From assembly GCA_913062625.1 (NCBI GenBank), contig CAJXWP010000009.1, positions 1 to 63,871 on the forward strand: DNA of 63,871 nucleotides, in the 5' to 3' direction. This document shows positions 17,415 through 26,143 of this stretch, piece by piece. The position numbers and the translations under genes were made by a program. Position 1 is the first letter of the stretch; each line of letters starts with the position of its first letter. Below the pieces are notes generated by a model. That model was given only the letters and a program-made list of their open reading frames with translations. It had not been told where the DNA came from and made no database searches. Source of the stretch: an uncultured Haliea sp. (lineage in GTDB: Bacteria > Pseudomonadota > Gammaproteobacteria > Pseudomonadales > Halieaceae).

Positions 17415-18167
17415 ATGAGCACAGCCGCCACCAGGAGTGTTGACCTAGACCCTAGTTGGTTAAAGCCGCTGGCTGCAGAATTCGAGCAACCTTACATGCA
17501 GCGGCTGGATGCTTTTTTGTTGTCGGAGGAGAAAGCGGGGAAACGTATCTTCCCGCGCGGTAATGAGCGGTTTGATGCCTTCCGCCATGCTCCCTTGGAT
17601 AAGGTGAAAGTTGTCATTCTGGGGCAGGACCCCTATCACGGAGAGGGCCAGGCGCACGGACTTTGCTTCTCGGTGAAGCCAGGTGTGTCAGTGCCGCCGT
17701 CGTTGAAAAATATTTATAAGCAGCTACGGTCGGAGTTCGATCTGCCAACTCCGCCCCATGGAGATCTCACTGCTTGGGCCAATCAGGGTGTGCTATTGCT
17801 CAATAGCGTATTAACGGTGGAGGCGGGTCAGGCGGCATCGCACCGTGGCAGGGGGTGGGAGACCTTTACCGATCGTGTCATCGACATCATCAATCGCGAG
17901 AGGGAAGGTGTGGTTTTCGTGTTGTGGGGAAGCTATGCCCAGCGCAAGGGATCGATTATCGACAACGCACGGCACTGCGTGCTGAAGGCGCCTCACCCTT
18001 CACCCCTAAGTGCTTATCGGGGTTTCTTCGGTTGCGGGCATTTCTCAATGGCCAATGACTATTTGCAGGCGCGGGGGGAAGCGCCTATTGATTGGTGCTT
18101 GCCTAAATATGCTCCGGTCAGCGAAAACGCGATGTCTGCTGAACAAAGCGCAGCGTTAAAAAATTGA
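17415..18167 (+). CDS. ung: Uracil-DNA glycosylase, family 1
   Basis: Removes uracil from DNA. The water-activating motif GQDPYHG contains Asp72, and HPSPLS contains His194 for transition-state stabilisation. The protein is 250 residues from the ATG at 17415, chosen because the conserved N-terminus ([12 protein letters not shown]) begins just after it; the frame also runs upstream into the fbiC end. Only 17 nt separate it from fbiC, so read-through from the F420 operon is likely although the functions are unrelated. Confidence 0.95.
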   Translation: MSTAATRSVDLDPSWLKPLAAEFEQPYMQRLDAFLLSEEKAGKRIFPRGNERFDAFRHAPLDKVKVVILGQDPYHGEGQAHGLCFSVKPGVSVPPSLKNIYKQLRSEFDLPTPPHGDLTAWANQGVLLLNSVLTVEAGQAASHRGRGWETFTDRVIDIINREREGVVFVLWGSYAQRKGSIIDNARHCVLKAPHPSPLSAYRGFFGCGHFSMANDYLQARGEAPIDWCLPKYAPVSENAMSAEQSAALKN

Positions 18168-18214
18168 TCCATAAACACCGCGCTTTAGTGATCACAAAAC
18201 CACTCGGTTTGCCA

Positions 18215-19168
18215 TTAATCAGATCCTAATGGATAGGGTAGTTCTCGGCTAACCAGCAATGGGCCGTCGGCGGCGCCGAGATGAAGTCCGTTTATCAGGC
18301 CGTCTTTGGTGGCCGCCACCAACACGGTAGTGTCGCCCTCTACATCACAGCAGTTGACGATACTGCCAATATTTCGCCCCGATTCTGCGTCATATACTGC
18401 GGTGCCGGCCGTGCAGTCGCTGGCAACAGAGAGTTGCGCCAGACCGGTGCGGCGTTTGGGTTTGCCGAGGTAGTGCAAGCGCGCCACGACTTCTTGACCG
18501 GTATAGCAGCCTTTTTTGAAACTGATATGGCCGGTGAGGTCGTAATTGAGTGTTTGCGGTACGAATTCCTCTTTCGTGGCTGCCTCAATGCGGACGATGC
18601 CATTGGCCATTTGCAGGGCCTGCCACTGTGACTCCGTGCCCCACTGCACCATGTCACCCATTTGTTCGTGTTGGTATGATTCATGTAGATAACATTCGAA
18701 CTGTTCGCCGCGCTGATCGGTCTGCACTATAACGAAATTGTCTCCATGGACCGCACCAAAGCGCTCTGTGGGAACGTCGCCAAAGAGTGTGGCTAAGACC
18801 GTTGCGGCATCAGAACCCCAAACGGCATAGGGTTCCCAGTCTTCTCGCGTGTCGTCGAGCTCTGCTTTTGAAAAAATAATATATTTGCCGAAAGCAGCGC
18901 TGGCGCTTGCTCTGATACTGCGACGCATACGCAGTACAAAATGATCGACCTCCAACTCACAGAGAAGAAAATCGCAGATGACTCTACCCTGCGGAGTACA
19001 AAAAATGCCGAGCAGGCTTCCGCTTTTGTCTATTGTACGAGTGTCGCAGGTCGTCTGGCCCTGTAAAAATTTAAGCGTGTCGGGTCCGGTAATATGGAGC
19101 AAGGACTCTTGTTCCAAGCGGGCATGAAGGCAGTTCAAGTGTTGTGACCTCGGATGAGCGATGGGCAA
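18215..19168 (-). CDS. ygfZ: Folate-binding Fe-S assembly/repair protein YgfZ
   Basis: Tetrahydrofolate-dependent factor for maturation or repair of certain Fe-S enzymes. The hallmark KKGCYTGQEVVAR with its Cys lies near residues 218-230, and the N-terminal FLQGQTTCD is also typical. Length 317 aa. No ATG is available before the conserved region; a TTG at 19168 with CAGGG upstream is the probable start, with an in-frame stop just above it. The gene faces sdhE-ygfX in the conserved gammaproteobacterial arrangement. Confidence 0.9.
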   Translation of the reverse strand: MPIAHPRSQHLNCLHARLEQESLLHITGPDTLKFLQGQTTCDTRTIDKSGSLLGIFCTPQGRVICDFLLCELEVDHFVLRMRRSIRASASAAFGKYIIFSKAELDDTREDWEPYAVWGSDAATVLATLFGDVPTERFGAVHGDNFVIVQTDQRGEQFECYLHESYQHEQMGDMVQWGTESQWQALQMANGIVRIEAATKEEFVPQTLNYDLTGHISFKKGCYTGQEVVARLHYLGKPKRRTGLAQLSVASDCTAGTAVYDAESGRNIGSIVNCCDVEGDTTVLVAATKDGLINGLHLGAADGPLLVSRELPYPLGSD

Positions 19169-19272
19169 TAATAAGCCCTGTTATCCACAATGTCAGCAAT
19201 CAAGCACGTCACCAAAGAAATTAGACGTTATAATGGCCGCTATTGATGGTCCTTTGAGGAATGTTTTTAGGC

Positions 19273-19539
19273 ATGGTAGATAAAGAAGATGTTAACCGAA
19301 TGCGATGGGCCGCTAGACGAGGCATGCTAGAACTCGACCTGATACTTGAGCCATTTGTAAGCTTGCGATATGCGCAGCTCGACGAACCCGATCGTCATAA
19401 GTTCCAACAGTTGATGCTGTGTGAAGATCAGGATTTATTTGTCTGGCTTATGCTGCGAGGGGAGCCGGACGATAAGGAGCTAACAGGGATTGTCAGTCAG
19501 ATACTTCAATTCACCCACTCTGCGGCTGACGATCGCTGA
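19273..19539 (+). CDS. sdhE: FAD assembly factor SdhE
   Basis: Small cytosolic protein that promotes covalent flavinylation of succinate dehydrogenase. The signature RRGMLELD (RGxxELD) lies near residues 13-20, followed by LEPFV and DLFVWLM. The ATG at 19273 is preferred; an in-frame ATG at 19261 sits directly on the GAGGA site. About 88 residues, normal for the family. It overlaps ygfX, and ygfZ is divergent. Confidence 0.88.
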   Translation: MVDKEDVNRMRWAARRGMLELDLILEPFVSLRYAQLDEPDRHKFQQLMLCEDQDLFVWLMLRGEPDDKELTGIVSQILQFTHSAADDR

Positions 19540-19915
19540 GTCACGATTACGAACGGCGCTCCACTCCACGCTTTGCCTGATCGCACTGTATGCTCTGTAT
19601 TCGATTTGCGCGCGCGGCTACCCTTTTCTGGTTGTTGCGCTGTCGATCATTGCGTGTATTTCGTTATCCCTGCTACGAAGGAACCCAATGCGCGGTGCCG
19701 AGCTTTGTTGGTGCCAGGGCCGCTGGACGCTCGAGCGAGATGATGTCATTAAAGACATTTCTCCGAGTAAAGGCAGCGTGGCTTTGCTCTGGTTTATTTA
19801 TATTGGATTCACTGATATAGCAGAGGGATCTGCGGGACACATTTGGCTCTATGCTGATAGCGTGCCTAAGCATCAGCTGCGTCAGTTGCGAGTCCGGCTA
19901 ACATTACTGCATTGA
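19490..19915 (+). CDS. ygfX: Membrane protein YgfX
   Basis: Small inner-membrane protein usually encoded with SdhE. Two closely spaced hydrophobic helices (about 26-60: LHSTLCLIALYALYSI and FLVVALSIIACISLSLL) are followed by a cytosolic domain with the GRW and WLYADSV elements of the family. The frame starts with TTG at 19490 inside sdhE; the precise start is uncertain. In E. coli YgfX has been linked both to SdhE and to cytoskeleton inhibition, and its function here is unknown. It is convergent with nadB. Confidence 0.75.
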   Translation: MSVRYFNSPTLRLTIAESRLRTALHSTLCLIALYALYSICARGYPFLVVALSIIACISLSLLRRNPMRGAELCWCQGRWTLERDDVIKDISPSKGSVALLWFIYIGFTDIAEGSAGHIWLYADSVPKHQLRQLRVRLTLLH

Positions 19916-19961
19916 GTTTTGTGCTGCGCCAGTCGCTCCGACGCTGATGGTTGCTCCCGCA

Positions 19962-21557
19962 CTATAGGGGAGAGTTGTCCGGCAACAGAATGGTGTCTTT
20001 GGCCACTGACAGGAGCTCGGGATAGTCCAGCGTGTAGTGAAGTCCGCGACTTTCTTTGCGTGAAATTGCGCACTGAATCATGAGTTCTGCCACCATTGCC
20101 AGGTTGCGTAGCTCGAGTAAGTCGTTGCTGACTTTGTAGTTGCCGTAATATTCTGCTATTTCTGCCTGCAGCAGCTGCACTCTATGCAAAGCACGTCGTA
20201 AACGCTTGTTGGTTCGCACAATGCCGACATAATCCCACATGAAACGACGCAACTCATCCCAGTTATGAGAGATCACCACATCCTCATCGGAGTCTGTTAC
20301 TTGGCTCTCATCCCAAGGAGCGGCATGAGTAGGGAGCGGTATCTGGTCGAGATTGTCGGCAATATGATGGGCTGCAGACTCCGCGTAGACAATGCACTCA
20401 AGCAGCGAATTACTGGCCATACGGTTGGCACCGTGTAAGCCGGTACAAGAAGATTCGCCGACAGCGTACAGTCCAGCGACATCCGTAAGGCCGTGGCTGT
20501 CCACCAGAATGCCGCCGCAGGTGTAATGCGCCGCGGGGACTACGGGTATCGCTTCGGTGCTAATGTCGATGCCAAGCTCTGCGCAGCGTGCCATGACTGT
20601 GGGAAAGTGGCTGTTGATAAACTCGGGCGATTTGTGTGAAATATCTAAAAAGACGCAGTCAGCACCAAGTCGTTTCATCTCATGATCTATCGCGCGCGCC
20701 ACAACATCACGCGGCGCGAGTTCGCCGCGCTCGTCAAAATTTTGCATGAAGGGCGTCCCATCTGGGAGGAGCAGCCTGCCACCTTCTCCACGGATGGCTT
20801 CGGTGATTAAGAAAGACTTAGCCTTGGGATGATAGAGACAGGTGGGATGAAATTGGTTGAATTCCAAATTAGCTACCCGACAGCCGGCTCGCCAGGCCAT
20901 AGCAATTCCATCTCCGCTGGCGCCATCAGGATTACTCGTATAGAGGTAGGCTTTGCTGGCACCGCCCGTGGCGAGAACCACTGATGAGGCCTGAAACAGA
21001 TCAACATGGCCACTCTCTTCATTGAGAATGTAGGCCCCTTCGCAGCGCCCATTATTGACAACCAAGTCCACGGCAACGCGATGTGTGAAGATTTCAATAT
21101 TTTCGGCAGCAATGACCTTGTCCGTTAGCACCTCGGATATCGCTCGTCCGGTGCGGTCAGCAGCATGTATGATCCGCCTGTGGCTGTGCCCGCCCTCCCT
21201 TGTGAGGTGGAACTCCTTACCTGGCTGATCACGGGGAGCTTCTCTCAGATCAAAATCGACGCCCTGTTCGACCAACCATTCGACACAGCGTCTGCTGTTG
21301 CTGACGGTGAATTCCACCGCTTCTCGGCGGCACAATCCTGCCCCAGCAGCGAGGGTGTCGGTCACGTGGGAATCAACGGTATCCCTATTGTGGAGCACAG
21401 CAGCCATTCCACCTTGCGCCCAAAAGGTCGATCCCTGGTTCAGGTCTGCCTTGGTCAGCAGCGCAACCCGACAGTTGCCTGGCAGACGCAGAGCTAGGCT
21501 GAGACCGGCTGCGCCGCTCCCAATAACTAATACATTGTGTTGATGTCGACTCGCCAT
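19962..21557 (-). CDS. nadB: L-aspartate oxidase
   Basis: FAD enzyme that oxidises aspartate to iminoaspartate, the first step of NAD synthesis. The FAD motif [13 protein letters not shown] is near residues 10-22; [27 protein letters not shown] and YTCGGI are the conserved substrate and flavin blocks. Length about 531 aa. The ATG at 21557 is assumed; a GTG three codons upstream (21566) is an alternative. Located next to rpoE, as in many gammaproteobacteria, and divergent from it. Confidence 0.95.
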   Translation of the reverse strand: MASRHQHNVLVIGSGAAGLSLALRLPGNCRVALLTKADLNQGSTFWAQGGMAAVLHNRDTVDSHVTDTLAAGAGLCRREAVEFTVSNSRRCVEWLVEQGVDFDLREAPRDQPGKEFHLTREGGHSHRRIIHAADRTGRAISEVLTDKVIAAENIEIFTHRVAVDLVVNNGRCEGAYILNEESGHVDLFQASSVVLATGGASKAYLYTSNPDGASGDGIAMAWRAGCRVANLEFNQFHPTCLYHPKAKSFLITEAIRGEGGRLLLPDGTPFMQNFDERGELAPRDVVARAIDHEMKRLGADCVFLDISHKSPEFINSHFPTVMARCAELGIDISTEAIPVVPAAHYTCGGILVDSHGLTDVAGLYAVGESSCTGLHGANRMASNSLLECIVYAESAAHHIADNLDQIPLPTHAAPWDESQVTDSDEDVVISHNWDELRRFMWDYVGIVRTNKRLRRALHRVQLLQAEIAEYYGNYKVSNDLLELRNLAMVAELMIQCAISRKESRGLHYTLDYPELLSVAKDTILLPDNSPL

Positions 21558-21732
21558 GGCGCTCACTACTTGATGCTTTGGAAGGTGAAATATATGATGT
21601 GTCTCAAAGACTTAGCCTCAGAAGGCCCAGCAGACGGAGTATATACGACCTCGTGGGACATACGGAAGCCATCCACAAGCAATTTTCTTGGCGACAACTT
21701 ACCTTCGATTCGCGTCATTTAGGTTGCCATGC

Positions 21733-21760
21733 GAACTAAGTTCAAATGTTGCTGTCTATT
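21733..21760 (+). promoter_or_regulatory. Candidate sigma-E promoter of rpoE
   Basis: GAACTA (21733-21738), a 16-nt spacer, then TCTATT (21755-21760) resembles the GAACTT-N16-TCTGA sigma-E consensus and lies about 60 nt before the rpoE start. RpoE operons are usually self-activated. The match has a mismatch in each element. The remaining 263-nt nadB-rpoE gap holds only AT-rich sequence and the rpoE ribosome binding site. Confidence 0.35.
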
Positions 21761-21820
21761 ACTGCGTACGCCTATATTTGGCCGGACAGTGATATCATGT
21801 GCTCGTGAAGGGAGCTACAC

Positions 21821-22405
21821 ATGACTGTCATCGCGACTGATCAGCAACTTGTCGCCAGGGTACAAAAGGGTGATTCGAGGGCATTTGATATGCTGGTCCT
21901 AAAATATCAGCACAAAATATTTAGCTTGATAAGCCGCTACGTGCGAGATGCTGATGACGTCCAAGATGTTGCGCAGGAGGCTTTTATTAAGGCTTACCGA
22001 TCACTTCCAAGCTTCCGAGGTGATAGTGCTTTTTACACCTGGCTGTATCGTATTGCGATCAACACGGCAAAGAATCATCTGGTGTCCCGCTCGCGCCGCC
22101 CTCCAGGGTCAGATGTTGAGGTCGAGGACGCTGAGTACTTCGAGAGTGGAGGAGGTTTACGCACGATTGAAACACCCGAGAATGCGCTGTTCGGGGAAGA
22201 GTTAAAGACGGTGGTGCAAGAGGCAATCAGTGCGCTATCAGAAGATCTCCGAACGGCTATAACGTTACGTGAATTCGATGGCCTAAGTTACGAGGATATT
22301 GCTGATATTATGGATTGTCCGGTAGGCACTGTGCGCTCACGGATATCGAGAGCACGTGAGGCGATAGACGTGTTGGTGCGCAAGCAAATGGATGGGGAGG
22401 CTTGA
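21821..22405 (+). CDS. rpoE: RNA polymerase sigma factor RpoE/AlgU
   Basis: ECF sigma factor directing the envelope-stress response. Region 2 (residues about 20-90) contains the DADDVQDVAQEAFIKAYR block and WLYRIAINTAKN; region 4 (about 130-185) contains LREFDGLSYEDIADIMDCPVGTVRSRI. Length 194 aa, very close to E. coli RpoE. GAAGGGAGC precedes the ATG. It heads rpoE-rseA-rseB-rseC-mucD; the candidate promoter upstream suggests autoregulation. Confidence 0.97.
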   Translation: MTVIATDQQLVARVQKGDSRAFDMLVLKYQHKIFSLISRYVRDADDVQDVAQEAFIKAYRSLPSFRGDSAFYTWLYRIAINTAKNHLVSRSRRPPGSDVEVEDAEYFESGGGLRTIETPENALFGEELKTVVQEAISALSEDLRTAITLREFDGLSYEDIADIMDCPVGTVRSRISRAREAIDVLVRKQMDGEA

Positions 22406-22489
22406 TGCCTTATCTGAAACTGTTTTTAGGCAGCGGTGCTTCTAGATCGAGTTTTCCGCCAGTTAGGCATGATTGGGGATGTATTGAAT

Positions 22490-23101
22490 ATGAATGAAAA
22501 AATGGGTGAATCACTTTCTGCTTTGATGGATGATGAAGCCAATGAGCTTGAATTGGAGAGGGTGCTTGCGCAGGTTTCTCAAGATCGCGATTTGCGTCGT
22601 TCATGGATACGTTACAATCTAGCCCAGCAAGCAGTGCAGGGTAGTCAGATTGCCTGCCTCGATTGGGATATATCGGAGCGGGTGAAGTCGTCGTTGGAGG
22701 ATTTGCGTGCAAACGACCCCGCGCCTGCAGGCATTACTTTCAAACAGCGCATGTTGCGGCCCCTTGTCAGTCTTGCCGTGGCGGCTTCCGTGGCCGCAAC
22801 GGTTGTTATTGGAGGGCAGCAGTTGGCACTTATTGGCAGCGACGGTGCCTATGATTACGGTGGCTCTGTCGCAACGAATGCTTCACCGGTAGGGATGCTC
22901 AATAGTCTTGGCGCTACGACTGTGCAGGCAAGTTATGGCATGCAGGCTGTGCCGATTTTGCAGCCCGCGACCAGCTCTGCTTATCAGGAGCTTGCATTAC
23001 AGCGACAACGTAAATATATGCAAGAACATGCAGAGCAGGCGGCGCTTAACGCTCCGCAGGGCCTGATCCCCTTTGTTCGTGTCCCCCAGATACAGGAGTA
23101 G
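22490..23101 (+). CDS. rseA: Sigma-E anti-sigma factor RseA/MucA
   Basis: Inner-membrane anti-sigma factor that holds RpoE until cleaved on envelope stress. The cytosolic N-terminus (ESLSALMDDEANELELERVL ... WIRYNLAQQAV) is the RpoE-binding domain; one transmembrane helix spans about residues 88-108; the periplasmic tail ends in a Gln-rich segment. The ATG at 22490 is chosen because the family N-terminus starts there. 204 residues. It follows rpoE by 84 nt. Confidence 0.92.
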   Translation: MNEKMGESLSALMDDEANELELERVLAQVSQDRDLRRSWIRYNLAQQAVQGSQIACLDWDISERVKSSLEDLRANDPAPAGITFKQRMLRPLVSLAVAASVAATVVIGGQQLALIGSDGAYDYGGSVATNASPVGMLNSLGATTVQASYGMQAVPILQPATSSAYQELALQRQRKYMQEHAEQAALNAPQGLIPFVRVPQIQE

Positions 23102-23107
23102 GTAAGG

Positions 23108-24064
23108 GTGTTGCCTAGAGCGTCAAACACAGTGTTTAGATGTTTATTGTTGGCCACTTTGTCGGTGTCTATTGCTGTGGGAGCAAACGCGGCTGGCTGT
23201 CCCGATGGTGATGCCGTAGCGCTGTCCTGGTTGGATAAAATGTCAAGGAGTCTGCGCCAGGCCAGCTATCACGGCGTGGTAACGCTGCAGCGTGATGACC
23301 ATATGCAGGTGATGCAAGTCTCGCATCTGGTGGGCGATGGAAGCACTTCGGAGCGTCTCATCGAATTAACCGGTCAAGGCGCACAGGTGGAGCGTTTATC
23401 CCACCCTGCAAATTGTATACACCCGGGAGATCGATTGCTGCGCGGTGAGGCTCTGCTGCCGGGCCAAAGTTGCGGGATTGCCAAGCACTATCGTTTCACT
23501 GTCGCTCCGGGAGGCCGTGTGGCCGGACGCGAGGTTGTCCGCATCGTGATTGAACCGCGGGATATGTATCGGTTTGGGTATGTCGTTGACCTTGATAAAG
23601 AAACCGGAATCTTGCTCAAAACGCAGACGGTTGGTCACGGAGATAAAACACTGGAAACGATGCAATTCGCCAACATCTCTTATTCCGATGATCCGCCCGA
23701 GCTCAGCCAAGTAGATGTGTTTCATAAGGCGCAGCACCTGCATCCTCAGAGCGCTCCAGCCGAATATCCGGTGTCGCGTGCATGGGCGCTAGGCTGGCTG
23801 CCGCTTGGGTTTGCTGCAACCGACCGTTCTACTGGGACCAATGATCGAAGAACCTATACTGATGGCTTCGCGGTTTTCTCTGTATTTTTGGAAGAGCTCG
23901 ATGTTGAAATTCGAGCAGGTGAGGGTTTGGTGAAGCGCGGGGGCACTACTTCGTATACACGTGGCATGCGGCTTGATGAGCAGCCGGTGCTGGTAACGGT
24001 GATAGGCGAAGTACCCGTAAATACGGCTAGGATGCTGGCCGACTCCGTGGACTGGGTGCAGTGA
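23108..24064 (+). CDS. rseB: Periplasmic sigma-E regulator RseB/MucB
   Basis: Binds the periplasmic part of RseA and shields it from proteolysis, sensing mislocalised lipids or LPS. N-terminal signal peptide of about 28 residues (LLLATLSVSIAVGANA), then the MucB N-domain (SYHGVVTLQRDDHMQVMQVSHLV), and a C-terminal domain with the TSYTRGMRL block. 318 residues. It starts with GTG, 6 nt after rseA. Confidence 0.93.
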   Translation: MLPRASNTVFRCLLLATLSVSIAVGANAAGCPDGDAVALSWLDKMSRSLRQASYHGVVTLQRDDHMQVMQVSHLVGDGSTSERLIELTGQGAQVERLSHPANCIHPGDRLLRGEALLPGQSCGIAKHYRFTVAPGGRVAGREVVRIVIEPRDMYRFGYVVDLDKETGILLKTQTVGHGDKTLETMQFANISYSDDPPELSQVDVFHKAQHLHPQSAPAEYPVSRAWALGWLPLGFAATDRSTGTNDRRTYTDGFAVFSVFLEELDVEIRAGEGLVKRGGTTSYTRGMRLDEQPVLVTVIGEVPVNTARMLADSVDWVQ

Positions 24065-24065
24065 T

Positions 24066-24542
24066 ATGCTGACAGAAACAGGGCGTGTAGTGGGGATAGA
24101 AAGTGATGGAATATGGATTGAGACTATTCGGCGCAGTACCTGCGGAACCTGTTCGGCACAAAAAGGGTGTGGTCATGGGCTGCTCAACCGAATCTCCGAG
24201 GGTAAGCGCGGTTACGTGCGTGCGTTGCCTGGAGACCAGTCCGTCGAGGACTACAAAGTCGATGATCAGGTTCTTATTAGCATTCCTGAAGAGGTGATTT
24301 TACGGGGATCTTTTATTGCCTACATTCTGCCGCTCTTGAGTATGCTGGCTGGCGCGATGGCAGCCACCTATTTTTTCACAGGCCAGCCGGACGTGTTAGC
24401 GGTCGTTGGTGCAGCTGGGGGCCTTGCCGTCGGCTTTGCCCTGGTCCGCTGGCACGGCATCTATCACAGGCAGGATCCGGCGTTTCAGCCGGTTCTTCTG
24501 CGTATCGATTCTTCAGTCGTGGAAGCGGTGACGCTTCTTTGA
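24066..24542 (+). CDS. rseC: RseC/MucC family regulator
   Basis: Small inner-membrane protein of the SoxR-reducing/RseC family. The N-terminal cytosolic part carries the four-cysteine cluster CGTCSAQKGCG after a conserved RVVGIESDGIWIET, and two transmembrane helices follow (about 82-102 and 108-128). 158 residues. It starts 1 nt after the rseB stop. In P. aeruginosa and E. coli its role in sigma-E control is modest. Confidence 0.9.
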   Translation: MLTETGRVVGIESDGIWIETIRRSTCGTCSAQKGCGHGLLNRISEGKRGYVRALPGDQSVEDYKVDDQVLISIPEEVILRGSFIAYILPLLSMLAGAMAATYFFTGQPDVLAVVGAAGGLAVGFALVRWHGIYHRQDPAFQPVLLRIDSSVVEAVTLL

Positions 24543-24588
24543 TACTTTTTGCACGCGGACATTTCATTAATTGCACTGGATCAACTGT

Positions 24589-25992
24589 ATGACTACTAAG
24601 CTGCGCTTATCTGGCTTTTTCTTTGTGGGTGCATTTTTGTGCGCTACGCAAGCGATGGCGGCGACCTCACTGCCCGATTTCAGACAGATTGTGCGCGATC
24701 ATTCGTCTGCCGTCGTTAAGATTATCGTGGAGCAAAGCCCCAGCCCAAGTGGCCGTGCGCAACCGGGGCAGGAACAAATTCCTGAAGAGCTGCGCCGTTT
24801 TTTTGAGTTTCGGGATGCCCCGCCTTCCAAGCGTCAGCGCATGGGTATGGGGTCGGGTTTTATTATTTCCGACGATGGCTTCATTCTTACCAATAATCAT
24901 GTGGTGGAGGGCGCCGACAGTGTGTTGGTGCGTATGAGCGACCGTCGAGAGTTCGATGCAGAGGTTGTCGGCACAGACCCCCGCTCCGACCTCGCACTTC
25001 TGCGCATAGACGCTGCCGATCTGCCTATGCTTAAGCTGGCGGATAATGATGATCTTGAAGTGGGGGAGTGGGTACTAGCGATCGGCTCGCCTTTTGGCCT
25101 GGATTATTCGGTGACAGCAGGCATCGTCAGTGGCAAGGGCCGCAGTCTGCCTACTGAACAGAATGAAAATTATGTGCCTTTTATACAGACAGATGTTGCT
25201 ATTAACCCTGGCAACTCCGGAGGGCCATTATTCAATCTGGATGGGCAAGTCGTCGGCGTTAACTCCCAGATCTTTACGCGTAGTGGTGGCTCCATAGGGC
25301 TCTCATTTGCTATCCCAAGTTCGGTGGCAAGTAATGTTGTTGAGCAATTGAAGCAGAATGGGCAAGTGACACGGGGTTGGTTGGGCGTCACTATTCAGGA
25401 TGTTGACAAAACACTTGCACAGTCCTTTGGTTTAAAGCGTGCGGGTGGCGCACTGATCGCAGATATGTCCACTGATGGCCCCGCTGCCAAGGCGGGATTG
25501 CGCAGCGGCGATATTATTGTGAAATTTAATGGCAAGCCCATCCCTACCTCAGCGGACCTTCCCCACGTGGTAGGGTTGGTGGCCCCTGGGTCCACCGTAG
25601 AGGTAGAATTGGTGCGCGATAGAAAGCCTCAGACCATTAACGTCAAAGTCGGCGGGCTGGATTCAGATGACAGTTATGCACTGTCCGCAGGCGACTCTGA
25701 TGAGTATCGCGGCAATCGCCTTGGGATGGAGGTCGAGTCTCTTTCTCCTGAGAGCTTGGAATATTATGGTATCAGCGGCGGCGTGGCGGTGCGAAGCGTT
25801 GTGCCTGGCTCCATTGCCGCGGAGTCTGGTATCAGAGTTGACGATGTCATCACCCTTATCGACACTATTCCTATTCAATCCGTTGAGACATTTGAGCGTG
25901 CCGTCGGCACATTAAGCGATGGAAGTTCTGTCCCGTTGCGTTTGATTCGCCAAGGTTCTTCCTTGTTTATCGCGCTTAATTTGTCGGATTGA
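24589..25992 (+). CDS. mucD: Periplasmic serine protease MucD/DegP-like (Do family)
   Basis: Signal-peptide-bearing HtrA protease and chaperone that degrades misfolded envelope proteins and damps the sigma-E response. Triad: His104 (NNHVV), Asp134 (RSDLALL), Ser210 (GNSGGP). Two PDZ domains follow (about 265-355 and 380-465). The ATG at 24589 is chosen because the signal peptide (LSGFFFVGAFLCATQAMA) follows it directly; the frame extends only 6 codons more. 467 residues. The gene closes the rpoE module, as algU-mucABCD does in Pseudomonas. Confidence 0.95.
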   Translation: MTTKLRLSGFFFVGAFLCATQAMAATSLPDFRQIVRDHSSAVVKIIVEQSPSPSGRAQPGQEQIPEELRRFFEFRDAPPSKRQRMGMGSGFIISDDGFILTNNHVVEGADSVLVRMSDRREFDAEVVGTDPRSDLALLRIDAADLPMLKLADNDDLEVGEWVLAIGSPFGLDYSVTAGIVSGKGRSLPTEQNENYVPFIQTDVAINPGNSGGPLFNLDGQVVGVNSQIFTRSGGSIGLSFAIPSSVASNVVEQLKQNGQVTRGWLGVTIQDVDKTLAQSFGLKRAGGALIADMSTDGPAAKAGLRSGDIIVKFNGKPIPTSADLPHVVGLVAPGSTVEVELVRDRKPQTINVKVGGLDSDDSYALSAGDSDEYRGNRLGMEVESLSPESLEYYGISGGVAVRSVVPGSIAAESGIRVDDVITLIDTIPIQSVETFERAVGTLSDGSSVPLRLIRQGSSLFIALNLSD

Positions 25993-26143
25993 TGCTCACT
26001 GAATAGTTCAGGCTGACAATAGATACTCGCCGCCCGGGTCAGCATAGCGGTTGTCTGTCCGTTGGGGTACAATCTCGCGTTTTACAGTATCAGGGCAGGC
26101 ATATTGCCTCCTTCAGCCGTATTGTTAACCGAGCCCAAATAGC

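Noticed and set aside
9488-18167. Genomic island with integrase or att sites around the F420 operon
   Set aside because: No integrase, tRNA, transposase or flanking direct repeat was seen; transfer remains a phylogenetic question.
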